A stretch of 64,000 bases of DNA. Origin: Monarcha castaneiventris obscurior (lineage: Eukaryota > Chordata > Aves > Passeriformes > Monarchidae). Of the stretch, positions 50,101-63,021 are shown piece by piece. Numbering within the stretch: the first letter of the stretch is position 1; every line of letters begins with the position of its first letter. The notes under the pieces were generated by a model. That model did not search any database. It was not told where the DNA came from and saw only the letters and a program-made list of their open reading frames with translations. The stretch is taken from NCBI GenBank assembly GCA_026261815.1, contig JAMPIT010000230.1:41500501-41564500 (forward strand), given 5' to 3'. Made by a program: the position numbers and the translations under genes.

Positions 50101-53100
50101 TCTTGCAGGGGAGATGGTGCAGGGGAGAGATAGGAGAGCAGCCGCCCTCTGTTATGCCTTCTGATGCCAGCTCCCATCAGCAGTAGCTGAAAAATAAGCA
50201 CTGTGCTTTGGGAACTATGTTACAGCCTGACTGAAATGAAATGAGGCTCCCAGTGTAGTTTCTGGAGGGGGAAGGAGAGAGATAAGATGTCCACATCATA
50301 TCACCAACAACATAACTGGTATTAAGGAAACAGAAGTCAAGGATGAATGAGCATTGAGGCTGAGCTAACTTTCACATCAAGAGAAGATCCCCAAAGGGCT
50401 GTGTGCTGACAGGGCAACATGGAAAAGCTGGTCCGCCAAATCTCTTCACAAGGGCTGTTGTGTGAATAATCAGAAGTTGTTAGGGTTGTCAGTCCAATTT
50501 CCTTCCAAAATAAAATTAAGTGTGGAGGTGATTCCATTTCAGAAACGGGTAAAGTAAATTCTCTCCTGAATATAAATAGAGGCAGGTTTAACCAGAAAGG
50601 AGAGACAAATAAAGTATCTTACATGTAAAGTACTGTGTGAATAATGCCATAGTAGGGGTCCTGCACATTATTATTGCTATAATTCCAAACAGTTATTCTG
50701 TGTTGATGGTGTCAAGTGCCAGCCTGTCATGTGTAAGGCAGGATGACTTTAGTCCACCATGAACACTTAAATCATTGAATGTAAATGATGCTTCAGACAC
50801 TCAATGTATTCCTGTGAAAAGACAAGAGCAACACACATTCAAAATTGCATTCCAAAGCAGCACACACATGTTGGTAGTGGATCTTTTATTTCTTTTTAAT
50901 GCAAATGTACATGTAAAAAGAGGCCATCCACAAAGGAAGGTGACACATTTAAACATTTTACTTTGTTGTGTAACTGCATTCATGCTGAATAACAAATAGG
51001 AATTGCAGAAGTGAAAGAACTGCAGAGTTGATAGAGCACATTTTTATAAGTGAGATCCTCTTCCTAACTTCACATGTATTTCCATTTAAATTACTGATCC
51101 CCTGACTAATCAAATATGCTGTGTCACCATGTCATCTCCCCTTCTGTTCCTTGTGTATGATATTGTATATCTCCACCTCTTGAATCGAATTCAGAAGCAA
51201 TAACACTGAGTGAAATTCAAGCAGAGGAGTCCTGCTCTCATTAGCAGAAATTATATCCAGCTCTTGCTGTGACCTTACTTATAAGTACATATGATTTACT
51301 ACACCAGCTTGAACCATCATTTCTTCCAGACCAATACCCCAATCAAAGCATGGCAAAAAATCCATATCTCAATACCTGTGCAGTCTTGCAATTCACCTAA
51401 TGGAGCAAAAACCCCATTCTTCATCTCTGCGGTGAGGAGCTGATATTTTCAAGAAGGGAATTTGATCTTCCCCTTTTCTCTTTGTATGTCCTAATGCAAC
51501 ATGCACCTCTGACATTCTAGAGTTCCAGGCATGCACTTGTGCTTTTTTGCTGTGCAGGGCCTTTGCTGACCCCCTCCGGCCACAAGCAGAGCTCCTTGGA
51601 GAGTAGCTCACAGAGTACCCTTGTGGCTCAGTGCAGATGGGCCGTGATGGACATCCAGGTTATTCTGAAATCAGCTTTAGCTGAAGCTGGGTTCAATGCA
51701 AGCCTGCAAAGAGGCAGTACAGACTTTTGTCCCAGAAGCCAAAGGAAAGCTGTGTCTAGTCTGTAGGAAGGATGAACAGAAATGAAAAGTAAGAGTTCAC
51801 TTCTTTCCCTAGCAACCTTACATCCACTCCAGAGGCCTTGCTAGCCCTGTATAATCCAGCAGGTAATAAAAGCAGCACATTACAGCCTTTCTGGCTGATT
51901 TATGTGCAACCTTACATCATTGTGCTGTTCTCACAGGAGAAAATCTGGACATGGAAACTTTCACTCCCTATTATATCCCAAATCCACCTTGGGAATAATT
52001 CCCATTTACATCTGACCCTTTGTATTCCCAAACCAGTCTTCAGTCCCCCCTACAGGAAATGCTGACTCCCTTTATCCTGACCTGGTTTGGTTCCCACTTG
52101 CCCAGGTGATAAACTGGGATGGTAAATTAACTTGCACAATCCTCCCCTGCCCATTTACTCACTCTGAGGCAGTGTCCCTTTTCCTTCAACTGGAAATGAT
52201 CAAAAAATCAGAATAAAGCTTTCCTGTAGATAAATACAGTCATTACTCTCTAATTGTCTTACCTGCTCATATAACAAATCAGTGCAAGCTCCTCATTACC
52301 AGCTCTCATTGGAGATCAAGCACAAGGATAACCAGGCACTTGGAAGTAATAATGTGTTTGACAGGGGCATGAGTAATAAATCATCCAAATTACTTTCAGT
52401 GAACAGATGAAATGACAGAAATACCTTCAGGGTTTATAGGAGTTAGTCAGCCTGTGCATAACTACAGCATTCCTGGCTGCAATATCAGTGTTTCTGTACC
52501 TGCAGCTGGAGAATTTAAGCACAGCTTTTGCAAGTAGAGGAGAAGAAGCTCTGCACAGTTGAAGCAGAGGGATCCATGAGTAGGGTGCTCTGCTCTGCCT
52601 CACCAGTTGCCTTACAGGTTGTTGCAATATTTGGAATCAGCCATGGATTAGGAGTTAGTGGGAAAGACAGACATAGGTTGGATAGAGAATGGATATACGG
52701 GGTCTGTTCCTTTAAATGTTTCCTTAGAAAAGACCAGCTGAAATGACTGTGCTGTAATGAAGGAGTATCCTGAGTCTAGAATAAGCGTCCTTGATTGATA
52801 AGTAAGTCAGTTTAAATTGCTTAGGGCTGGAGGCTTCGTCCTGAAGAAATTAGGTTTGGAAAAGACATATCATCTGGTGCTGGAATCAAATGCCTTGGAC
52901 TTGGTTGCCTCCAACAGCAAGTGGAAGGATTTTGAAAGGAGTGCAGCAGACCCAAGAGCTGTGTGTTTTTGGAAAAAGGTTTATGCATAAAGAAGTGGCT
53001 CCTACTTCCTCATGCTACCCACCACTTTCCGGTTCAGCAAGCATCAGACATCTTGCCTTGCAGGGGACAGGAGCAGCTGATCCATAGTGTGCTGTTTCTT

Positions 53101-54412
53101 TGAGAGGCAGCAGCTCCAGTTTCAGCTGATTTGGTGTTTGCCCACTTACCCTCTAATATGTGAAAGAAAAATGCTTCCTAATGCATCACCATGGAAAAGC
53201 TGTCAGGCCCTGTTCTAGTCCACTCTTTATGCCAATGAAGTGTTGCTCTACAAAGCTTGTTGTTCATTTGGTGTTCTGTAAAACCTGGTTCTGAATGTCC
53301 AAAGCAGTGGGATTTTATCTCCTGGAAAGTATCACAATGCAGGGACTGCATTTCACCTTTTCAAACATCACTTTTATTTATCCCTTTATGTTTGCTTGAT
53401 GATGATGCCATCTAAATGGGTAGAGGGATATGAGGTGGGATTCCTCTCATCTAATTTCCCTCACCTGAAGGATGAACATCAAGTTAAAACTCATCATCCT
53501 CGATGTGACCTCTTGCTAATGGCAGGAAAGGTGCCTCTCTGAGGTACTGGTCAGCCTCTGGGTGGAGTGAATTGCCTGCCAGAGCCACGGCTACCTTAGA
53601 CTAAGCATGTAACTTCTGTGTATGTGGAGTTACTCACTCTTTGGGGAGTTCTCAGAAATCTCTTAAAGATGGCTTTGAATCCTCCTTTCCCCTTTCTTAT
53701 CAGTGCTTGGGAAATGGATACCCTGCCTTGAGTTAGCATCAGTGACACCAACTACATCCTCTCTTTGGCAAGGTCCTATTTTAAGCTTTTTGTCAGAGGC
53801 CACAGCTATTCAAAACTCTTCAAAAGGTCCAGTGACATTGATGGTAGGTCTCTTAGAAGCCAAAGGTTCTGCAGTAACATAAATAGGATCAGCAGCACTA
53901 AGTGCAGGTGAAAGAAAAGCCAGCTGCACATCCTTTCTGTCTCCCTTGGCAACAGCATCCTGCCAACAAAAACTGCTGCCAAGTCAAGGCTGGAAAGGAA
54001 GGGATGTGCATTTGCAAAGCTGGGGCTGGACAAGCTTTGTGTGAGGGGGGAGCTGTCAGACCAAGGAACGCTCATGTGCTTTTAAAATTATTTTTGGTTT
54101 GTTCCATGTGTTTTTGGAAAAGGGAATGCACAGAGCCTCTGTCCTTATGAAGAGTTTTCATCTGAAATTCCAAACGACAATCTTTGCAGTTTTGGGCCAT
54201 ATGTTTCCATCCATGACAGCACACAGGGAATAAATCTGTGGTGAATTACTGCTTACAGATGTGGCAAATCCCCCAGTAAAGGTTAAAATACGTGGCATGG
54301 TTCTCTTGTTACACCAGCTGCAGCTTCATGCTAAATCATTGTTTCAGCAGCAAGCTCTTAATCAGCCCCGAGTTCTAGAAACTGCTAAACAAGCTGATAT
54401 TTTTAAGGACCA

Positions 54413-54424
54413 TTTTTTTTTTTT
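54413..54424. repeat. 12-base T run
   Basis: Twelve consecutive T residues. Neither side shows a recognisable retroposed sequence whose poly(A) tail this could be on the opposite strand. Confidence 0.9.
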
Positions 54425-56907
54425 ATAATGCACTAAATACTTTTTTTTAGAAAAACCTTCAGACTGGGAACAGTTAGGGCAAAAAGTGAACTGCAAATGG
54501 CAGGGAGAAAAGGAGCATCATCACAAAAGCACAGAAATGTAAAGCAGATCTAAGATTAATACTTGTACTCTGTTTTTCCATGTCCTTCATGAAATTATCA
54601 TGGTTGTGAAGGCAGAGTTTATGTAACTGGGGGTAAAATATGCTTGTGATATATGCACCTGTCTACTCTTCCTAATAGGGAGTTTTATCCCCAAAAATCA
54701 GCATTGGGGTCACTCTCAGAGTCCCCATAGCTGCTAGTGCTGCCAAGTTTCAAACCTATTGTCACAACATCATTTCTTACGGATTTGGCCACAGCGTCAA
54801 AAAAGAAGTCTGGTGGCAACATGCTTACATCCAAAGTCTGGAAAAAAAATAGGATGTTCTCACCTGGTATGGTAAGAGAGAAGAAAGAACTGGCTTTTCT
54901 CTCTAGAAAAATATTAGGAATTAATTTTGTGAGGAGCCCATGTAACAAACTGCTTGGGCTGTTGCAGCACCCCTGGATGCAACAGGAACTCTGAATCAAA
55001 AACTCTTAAGAAGCCCCCAACTTGTTGCTCTCTTAACATTTCCCTGTGCCTTTTGAGGGATTGGTATTTTGCTGCCCAGGGCACATTTTTGTGCCCTCCA
55101 GGCATCATGTTCTCCCAGACACCCAGCTGTGCCAAAGAGACAGAGAGAAACAGAAAAAAAAAAAAAGAGTAAATGGAAGAAGGAAGGCAGGATTATGACT
55201 TCAGTAATCACAGGATCTGTGGACTTCTTTACGGTTATAAGTTGAAATTGCCCATTCAACACTGAGGAATGAAGAAATAAAATACAGAGTATGCATTTTG
55301 ATGCCAGGGAAGGAAAGGGAGGGAGGATAATCACTATTTCATTCCCTGTATTTCCCTCTGACAGGAATATTAATATCGCTAGAGATAATTGAATAATTGC
55401 AAAGTCTGGTGGAGGTGCAGAAGCAGGAGGTAGATCTGTAAAATCTATCCACACACAAAAAGCTAAGCAGTTCTCTGGACGGAGGGCACTCTGCCTTGAA
55501 ATAGGGACTGAACAGCCTCACAAGGGCATGCAGCTGGGGTGCTTGTTGCTGTTTTGTTCCCGGAAAACGAGAACTGCCAGCAATCCTCTGGCATCTGAAT
55601 AGACTCGTGTCAGACAAACTGTATCTGGACTTGATGGGAAACCAAGCTGGAATACCAAGCAGCCCTTCGATCTGCTGGCAGAGAGGGGGACTGGCGGTTG
55701 CAAAGGTACTCCATGAAGGAGTGAGCCCTCTCGCTGCACAGCCCTGCAAGACACGCCTGCCTGGGCTGTCTCTGTCCTCATTCCTTCAAACCAGTTCCAA
55801 CAATAACAGCAACTCCTGCATGCAACTGCCTCATTAGAGAGAAGATGTGTTTTTCCTTTTTCTACTGAGGGATGAAGCTTCCAAATCCTTGTGGTGTGAG
55901 CAGGTGAGGATGTCTGCTGACAAGTCCAAATGATATTTTCAGGTAAGCGCTTACCTTGAATGAACAGCTAGAGTCAGGCTCTTTCTTTTTATTACCCTCC
56001 TCTCAGTAATTACTGTTGCCCCGATTGTCAGTAAGCCTATTCACAAGCTTGAATAGCTCTGATATCCATATATATTTAGCTGAGTAGGGGATCTAAATAA
56101 TTTCTAAAGCACCTATTCCTACAGTATCTGTGAGTCTCTAGTGCAGTGTGAGAATGAATTGGGAACTGCTTGCTCTGTGACTGCACGACACTGTTCTTTT
56201 TGTATCACCCATTGTTTAACTCTCTGGAGGGCCAGAAATTAATTTTGATTCTCAGGCTCACTCTCTCAAAGTCTGTGCTGTAAGTGCATTTTACGGCTGT
56301 AATAGTGGTCTGCACTGTTTATGTATCTTTAAGGGACTGGGACTTCTTGCCACATGAAAACCATAACTGCTGTTACTGTTGTTGCACAGGGAGTGTCAGC
56401 AAGTGCTGCTTAATTTGTTTTTGTACATGTGATTTCCAGAGCTTCTGCTGATGCTGTTTAACGTTACTGCAGATAGAGCCGTCACTCTGGGTGTCTCATT
56501 CCCTGCATTTTACCAAATGCTTGTGTGCTGAAGTTCGGGGTGATCACTCCGTCTAATACTTACCAGGGAAAACAGAAAATAACTTGTAAGTTAATATCTG
56601 GGACTTCTGGCATGACAGATAGTCAGGGAAGAGAAATTTTCTGTGCAGAGTAACCTACTTTTTCTTCCCTCAGTTCTGCCACCAATCATGGAGATTAAAT
56701 TTGCTTAACTCTTTGTTTGTATGAAGGCTGCTTTATTGTGAGTGAAAATCGTATTGCTTAGACAGACTACAAAGAAATGACCATAACGGAAGTAATAATA
56801 CACACTTTGTGCACAGTTTCCATCTATTAAAGATTCATTTTGCTCCCTGTAGCATTTTAGGTTTGTTGAGAGAAGTTATTAGTGTCGAGAAGAAAGCTTT
56901 TATTACG

Positions 56908-56920
56908 ACAATAACATTGT
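56908..56920. promoter_or_regulatory. SOX-type inverted repeat ACAAT-N3-ATTGT
   Basis: ACAAT (56908-56912) and its exact complement ATTGT (56916-56920) face each other across three bases. Paired, inverted SOX half-sites with short spacing are the form bound by SoxE dimers such as SOX9 and SOX10. The surrounding 250 bases are AT-rich and look like a possible regulatory block. Binding is inference. Confidence 0.3.
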
Positions 56921-59900
56921 TGTTGCTTTGAAGAGGTTTTGCACAATCTTCTCTCACTATTAGTAAGTGAAGACAGGAGCACGGAGAGGCTTCAGCATCC
57001 TGTACTGTGGCCATGTGCACCTAAGCCCTGGGTCTGTAGATAATGGGTCCTTTGTAGGACAGCTCCCGTTGCTTTCCTTGCCCACGGCAGTCTGAAATAA
57101 TGAGTCCAGCAGTAGGTCTCTGCACAAAAAGCTCTTCCTGACTTCCTAGAGCAAAAATGTTTGCCAAGTACTGCTCGGGCTGGCTCTGTTTGTCTTGCTG
57201 CAAGGTCCGAGGTAGCAGAGGCCAGAAGGGGTCAAACACCAGACTGGGCTTGTTGTGCATGTTCATTTGCTGTAGAAAATGTAAATGTGCAGCTCAAAAG
57301 TTTCCACTGTATCTCTGGCAATTAGGACTTGATCCAAAGCTCGCTAGAGTTATTGGGAACCTTTCCACAGGCTTTAGAACGGGAGTTACATAAGTTTGTG
57401 TTGTTTGAAGGGGGTGCCCCAGGGAGGCTGAACGCATGAGCTGACTCGACAGCCACATGGCTGCTCTGCCATGTCATGCAAAAAGGCTGTTCTCGAAGTG
57501 CCCATCAAGGGTCCCATGCAGCACCAGGCAGTGTTAACCCCTGAGGGAAAGCTTTTAATGCTGTCCTGTGCTGGGACACTGGCTCCTAATGGAGCCTCCC
57601 GAAGTCCTGAGGTAAAATAAAGAACATAAGCTGCTGAGGCCTGAATTGCTTATTTTTTCTGTTAAGGAGGGACACAGTTGTGCCACTCGTGTGCAAGTAA
57701 AAGGGTCACAAGGAAGTTTCCAAATAGTAGAACTCTGAGGATTTCATAGTCTAGGAAAGTGAAGTATTCCTAATCCAACTTTCCTGCGACTTCTTGAAGA
57801 CATAAATCACAGTCTTTTAAAACATTGGTGTAAAGGAACTGCTTAATTTCCTTCACATACACAACTGTACACACCATTTCTGGGCTCCTCGTGTGAGTGT
57901 ACAGTGGGAAGAACCACTGCAGGGAGATCCTGTTGAGATTTGAACCATTACACCATGTTGTCAGGAAGGAGTTTTTATGGCTAAATGCACATCAGCACCC
58001 TCTGTGGACATTCTGCTGTCACTCTGCTGTGTTGCATCCTTGAGTTAATTCATTTTGTACTTAATATGCGCTTCCTGGTGCACTGTGCACTATGCAAGTC
58101 CACAGTTCACACCACAGAGATGTCAAGTCAATCAGCCTTCTTATGAGGGTTGAATGGCTTTAATGTAGCCATAAAATTAGGTTCCAAAAGCGTGAATTTG
58201 GCACACAGCATTTAAAACAGTTCAACCTGTTCTGACTCTGAGCTCCTGCACCTTAGAAATGGCCTCTTATGAAAAAACTGAACGGTGTGACCTGACCTTT
58301 GAAAATATTATTTTCTATAATGTGCTTGCATAAGTCTGTATTACTAATTATGCCAGTAGATCGTGAGGATTGCCAGTCCTTACTCAAGTAAAATCAGCCC
58401 TAAGAGTCTTAGGCAGCCAAAAATGAAGGATTCTGGCAAAGACTGCAGGACTGCACTTCGAACTAAACAAGAGCATTTGCTGTCTCACCTGGGATATCAA
58501 AATTTGGCCAGGAGAACTTGATAGCAGCCAGAAGGTTCCCTTTCAGTGGAAGTGGGATTGAAGGTGAGCTGAGGCACCAGGGGACAATTGGCACTGTACC
58601 CACCGTGGCCCACCTTAGTGCAGCTGCATTTGTGAAGCACAGACAGAGGGAAGAGAAGGGAAGAACTTCAGAGGTGCTGGATAAGTCCATTTCTGTGATA
58701 AATGCCTCCTACGCCTTAGTAGGGAAATTCAGAATATCATTTTCCTAGACTTAAGCCAGAGTTGCCAATAAGGGCAGTCCAGTATCAGAGATTTCAGTAA
58801 GAGCCTCACTTCGTAAGACTTTGCATATCCTCAGTGATAGAAAAGTAAGTGGGAGCTCCAGGCGATCAAGTCACTGCAAATCCAGACAGAGCTTGCTTGG
58901 GTGATGATGCAGAGCATCTAAAAATACCAAATCCAGCTTTAGTTTTGCTTTCCAGCAAATTAATTCTACTTAAAAGAGCCAACAAAACCCACTGTGAAGT
59001 CCTTATCATCAGCTGTTTCTCTCTAAATATACAGCACTGGCTATTTTTACAATGATCTGCTAAACTGAATATTTTTTCAGTAGTTAGGGGCACAGATTAG
59101 CTCTGGTGGTGACTGAAGGAATTACTGTGGTCCATCCAATCAGCAGAAAAAAAATCCTAAGAAGCTGTAGCTTATAGGGCCACAGTGGCTCTGCAGAGCT
59201 GTTAGAGCAAGTGTGGCAGATGAGCAAAACCTGACTGCCACAACCTGAGATGGCCAAATGTCATGGGAGTTATTGTTTATTGTCAGATAAATTACTTCTG
59301 ATGTACTATTTCCTATAAATATTTATTCATACTTTACAAGCCACCTAAAGGTACAAGCTAAATGCATCTGGTTTCCCATGCCTGATGTGTGGTGACCTGC
59401 TACCACAACAGGCTGTCCCAGAGAGACTACAAATCTTTATCGCAGCAAGCCTCAGATTTATCAGCATTTCAGGAAGTGGAGATGGATATTAGGTGGGTTT
59501 TCGGCAGAAGATCAGGGTTTCTAACCCCAGGGCATAATACGCCGAAAAGCTGACAATGTCTTTATTCTTTCAGGGACATCTTGGAGAAAAACATTAATCC
59601 AATAGTGGGGTTTTTTTGTGTGTGAGGTGTGAGAGAAAGTAGTTACACAAAGAACATTAAAAAATTCTAGCAGGCATTACAATCATTATAATCTAGTATC
59701 TCATAATATCTGCCAACGCACTTTATCTTGTGTGCTCAGAACAGCAGGCCCAAAGTTTCCTGGAGCATTATCTCCACACACCAAATCCAAAATAAATCGT
59801 CATCCTTTCCTCTTTGAATTTGTTCTGTGGCAGCAACTTGTCTTGGCATGAAATATCAGCCATATGGACACTAGAATATCTGCTTTGACCTTGACCTCAG

Positions 59901-60932
59901 AAGTAGAGCTGCCAAAAATGTGAAGATAACTCCTGCCTTTCATTTCCAAGAGTGATGTTCCATGGGTACAGCCCGATCTGCTCTCCTGGTTGCATCTCAG
60001 TGTACAGAATTTGTGGTTTTTAATTTGAATAGGTGTTCTGCTAAGAGCATATTGTCTGTGGCTGGCTAGGAACTGGGAAGCAGTACCCCAGACGATGGTT
60101 TATTTGCCAGAGATACTTATTCCAGAAATTAAAAAAAAAAAGAGATCTAATTTTAGCATCAGGCAGTGGAAAGTGCATTACTTGTAATTGGCTCTCACCA
60201 TGTTATTTAGTCAGTGTTTTCATCTTCTGGATGCTCTTCCAAGTAACAGGAGGCTGCTGGGGGCAAGATGAGCTGAATTTTGTTGGTTGCAGAGCTCTGC
60301 GCTGCTCTGGTTCCGAAACAATGGCTAGTGATCAAAGTAGAACATTTAGCTGGGTAAGAGGAACAGATACAGCTACTTTGGTGAGTTTTTGCTACGTGTA
60401 TTGCAATGGTCATGAATGGGTGTGAATGATGCTCAGGGTTCAGAATAAATGCATTTCAGCACATTTGCATTTGCCCAACGTGGGACAGAATCAGGGCCAG
60501 AAGACATCTAATCAGAGATCTTTAATTTTCCCAAGTCTTCCTTTGGCCCATAACAGACATTCCCAAATAGCGTAGAGCTGAATGGCGTAACAACACTCAT
60601 GGAGAAAGCTGGCCAACACGGAGGGGCAGAGAAGGGGGCAGGAAGGCACTCCAGAGTCCTGACTGGAAGGTGATCATCACCCAGTTTGGAGTCGTGCAGT
60701 TTTGATGGACTCATCTCCCTGATTTGTTAAGACTGTGACATTTTTCACCTCGACGCTTCTGGTTGAAATTCACACTAGCACAGTGCTAATGGTGCCATCT
60801 GATGATGCTCAGTGGACTGTGCAAAATGGATTTTTTCCATGTGCTTCCTAGTGGGCAGAGATCCACATTACACTCGACAGCTTCAACATATGGAAATGGT
60901 GACATGTGATTGATGTGGTCCCTGCAGGTCAC

Positions 60933-60953
60933 GCTAACTCGCGGCGTGTTAGC
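60933..60953. other. Short CpG-containing palindrome
   Basis: GCTAAC (60933-60938) and GTTAGC (60948-60953) are inverted around a 9-base centre that contains three CpG dinucleotides. The stem is short and may be chance. Confidence 0.5.
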
Positions 60954-61842
60954 CCTGCATCCCGGGGAGGCTTATGCTACTGCAGCTGCCCACCTCCATT
61001 ATCTGAACCAGGAATAAATGAAAGAATTGATGTTCCCAGCGGTGTGAATCTGGCACCTCGTGAAATGATGTGCAGCACTGAGGGAGGTGGGAAGCAAATT
61101 TCACACCATCCAACCCCCCAGCACATGTGAGCACAGAACAGGTTACAACCAAACTTCGGTTATGGGTGCGAAGGGCTGTCGTGTTAGATGACAATAATCA
61201 CAGTGTTTTTTGAAATGGCTGGAATAGCTGTGTTTTCTTGTTAATTTCTGACATTTGGAGTGACCAGATTTTCCAAAGTCGCTGAGTAAAGCACAGCATG
61301 TATAACCCAGGTAGCCCTCTCACCAGACATCCCCTCTTGACCTAATTTTCAGCAAGGCCTAAGCAGCTGCTCTTTCAAAAAACAGATTGCTTAATGGCAG
61401 CCAAGACTGGAGGCAGCCAAATTTAGGGTTTTGCGGCCAAAGGAGTGAGCAGACTAAGGTTTCCCATAATGATATGGACATTCATCTGAACACCTCCTGG
61501 CCACAATGAAAATGAGGATGCCTGTTGTTTCTGCCCCTGAAATGTAGGATGCTTTTTAGCTTCTCCAGGGAAATCACCTGCTTATGGCATTTTCATGAGT
61601 CAATACTGCAAGCTCCTCTCACTCTTTGCCACAGAAATTCCCTGTAATCTTGCTTATCACTCTCATGGCCATGGGGTCACCACAGCTCCTGCGGATTTGT
61701 CTTTCTCTTCCTACTTTAACAGAGAGACCAACAAAGTTGGATACTAACTTTTCTGTCCTTCTGCAGAACATGGAAAGTATTCCTTCCTGCCAGACACACA
61801 AACCGTGCCATTCCCATCCACTGGTCCCTCCCTAGTATCTCA

Positions 61843-61867
61843 CCCTCCTTTTGTGTTTTTTCCTCAG
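61843..61867 (+). promoter_or_regulatory. TMEM108: Splice acceptor of the TMEM108 exon
   Basis: A pyrimidine-rich tract ending TTTTTTCCTCAG lies immediately before the first base of the exon at 61868. The choice of this AG is supported by the reading frame: using it gives the signal-peptide segment LLILALTE, which matches the family, preceded by two bases (GT) of a codon begun on the previous exon. The upstream intron is therefore phase 1. The frame itself continues a short way upstream into the tract, but that part looks like splice-site sequence, not protein. Confidence 0.9.
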
Positions 61868-62980
61868 GTGTTCTACTGATCTTGGCACTGACAGAAGAGC
61901 TGGTGTTTTCTGTTCAGGTTCTGTCTCCCACTGTCTCCTCCTCTCAGGGTTTCCCAATGAACACTACAACTACCACAGCCATGGGAACAACACCTCACCA
62001 CAAAGACCACCACACGGCAGAGCCCCTTCCCACGTCTGCTCAAGCCATGTCCCACCCCATCAGCCTGGTGGAGAAAGCCCCTTCCACCGGGCAAGAGCAA
62101 GAGAGTGGCCCTCGCATCGGCGAGAGGGAAACTTACCATTTATACAACCAGAGTGCTTTGTACTCGGGACAGTCTCGCCCCAAGGGGAAAATATTCCAGG
62201 TTTTCAAAGGCAACTTCTCAGAGTCGTCAGAGCCTTACCTAAAGACAACCCTGCACTCTCCCTTCCCTACCCTGAGGAGCCCTTTCACAGAGCACCCGTT
62301 TCAGTCCCAAACCACAGCATCCAGCGATCCAAATGGAACGGGGCTGGCAAGAACTACACACTCAGACCCTTCTCCCCACAGCAGCACCTCGGGAAGCCTT
62401 AGGGAAGCAGAGCGAGGGGATGGGACCGAGGCAGTAGTGCAGGAGGCAGATTTTGCCACCACAACTGCTGGGCCATCAACTGATCCTGAAGCAGTGTCGG
62501 TGCCTTTTAAACCCACCCGCTATGGCGTGTGGGATATGCTGAGCAAAAACAACTCTTGGGTAACCTTGAATCTCAGTACAAATGTCCCTCTGTTTGCTGG
62601 CTCTGGATCTGCAACAGCAGCAGCTGGTCACTCAGTTCAGACCAGTTTTGACGTCAGCATCTCGTCCTCAGCAGCGGGAGACCCCGAGGGACTCACTCCA
62701 ACACAGCACGGCGTGGTGCCCAATGCCACGGCGCCGGGCAGTGCTCTCTCCTCAGCGCCTGCCACGAGGCTGTCCAGCTCTACTTCCACACCGGGCTCCA
62801 CCGCCACCGGGAACTTCCTGAACAGACTGGTTCCTGCCGGGACCTGGAAACCAGGGGTGCAAGGAAACATCTCTCATGTCACCGAGGGGGACAAACCCCA
62901 GCACAGAGCGACCATCTGTCTCAGCAAGATGGACATTGCCTGGATCATCCTGGCTATCAGCGTACCTATATCCTCATGTT
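61868..62980 (+). CDS. TMEM108: TMEM108 (retrolinkin) large internal coding exon, partial gene
   Basis: This exon encodes most of TMEM108, a single-pass type I membrane protein of neuronal endosomes. In mammals it is linked to axonal transport, BPAG1n4 and endophilin A1 binding, BDNF-TrkB endocytosis and dendritic spine growth. The exon opens with two bases of a split codon. Counting the valine at 61870 as residue 1, it reads VLLILALTEELVF, the rest of the signal-peptide core. A long Ser/Thr/Pro-rich region follows, with N-glycosylation sequons near residues 31, 93, 115, 155, 227, 234, 285 and 333. Conserved block 1 is GKIFQVFKGNFS (about 62182-62220). Conserved block 2 (62797-62979) starts STATGNFLNRLVPAG and runs through KPQHRATICLSKM into the membrane helix DIAWIILAISVPISSC. 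The frame stays open for all 1113 bases (371 codons including split ones). From memory, the mammalian counterpart of this domain is roughly 90-100 residues longer, so the mucin-like part is shorter here. The start codon and cytoplasmic tail are on other exons. Identification is by recalled family similarity and is strong at the C-terminal block. Confidence 0.96.
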
Positions 62981-63021
62981 GTAAGTTAATTGCCACTTTA
63001 TTTTGCTTTCTCTTTCCTTAA
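62980..63021 (+). other. Read-through extension of TMEM108 into the intron, ending at a stop
   Basis: If the donor at 62981 is not used, the frame continues from Ser-Ser-Cys with Cys-Lys-Leu-Ile-Ala-Thr-Leu-Phe-Cys-Phe-Leu-Phe-Pro and stops at TAA 63019-63021. The added residues are strongly hydrophobic. They would extend the truncated helix into a membrane segment of normal length with essentially no cytoplasmic tail. The open frame and its residues are seen directly. That such a transcript is made is inference; spliced TMEM108 is the expected main product. Confidence 0.35.
62981..62986 (+). promoter_or_regulatory. TMEM108: Splice donor of the TMEM108 exon
   Basis: The sequence GTAAGT, a perfect match to the donor consensus after the GT, follows the codons for Ser-Ser-Cys. 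It leaves one base (T) of the next codon, so this intron is also phase 1. In mammals the residue after this cysteine is serine (TCN), which fits a split codon T|CN. The junction falls inside the membrane helix, so the second half of the helix and the cytoplasmic tail must come from a downstream exon that I do not see before position 64000. Confidence 0.9.

Larger units (their letters stand above)
34291..61842 (+). other. Intronic sequence before the TMEM108 exon, no gene recognised
   Basis: This 27-kb stretch leads into the acceptor of the TMEM108 exon. I looked for a short exon encoding the N-terminus (Met-Lys-Arg-Ser... ending in a phase-1 donor) and found none that fits. It holds an alternating purine/pyrimidine tract (34722-34758), a 133-bp tandem duplication (35536-35800), a CpG/E-box cluster (36117-36174), a compound microsatellite (40875-40923), a pyrimidine tract (44083-44162), a 12-T run (54413-54424), a SOX-type inverted repeat (56908-56920) and a small palindrome (60933-60953). 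The remaining open frames look like chance. Confidence 0.6.

Noticed and set aside
54996..55454. A 152-codon minus-strand frame with hydrophobic runs
   Set aside because: The hydrophobic runs come from a purine-rich stretch read as Phe/Leu/Ser codons on the other strand. No recognisable protein.
61851..62402. A 183-codon + frame overlapping the TMEM108 exon in another frame
   Set aside because: It has no ATG start, begins before the splice acceptor, and is a shadow of a GC-rich Ser/Thr/Pro-coding exon, where alternative frames stay open easily. No family resemblance.
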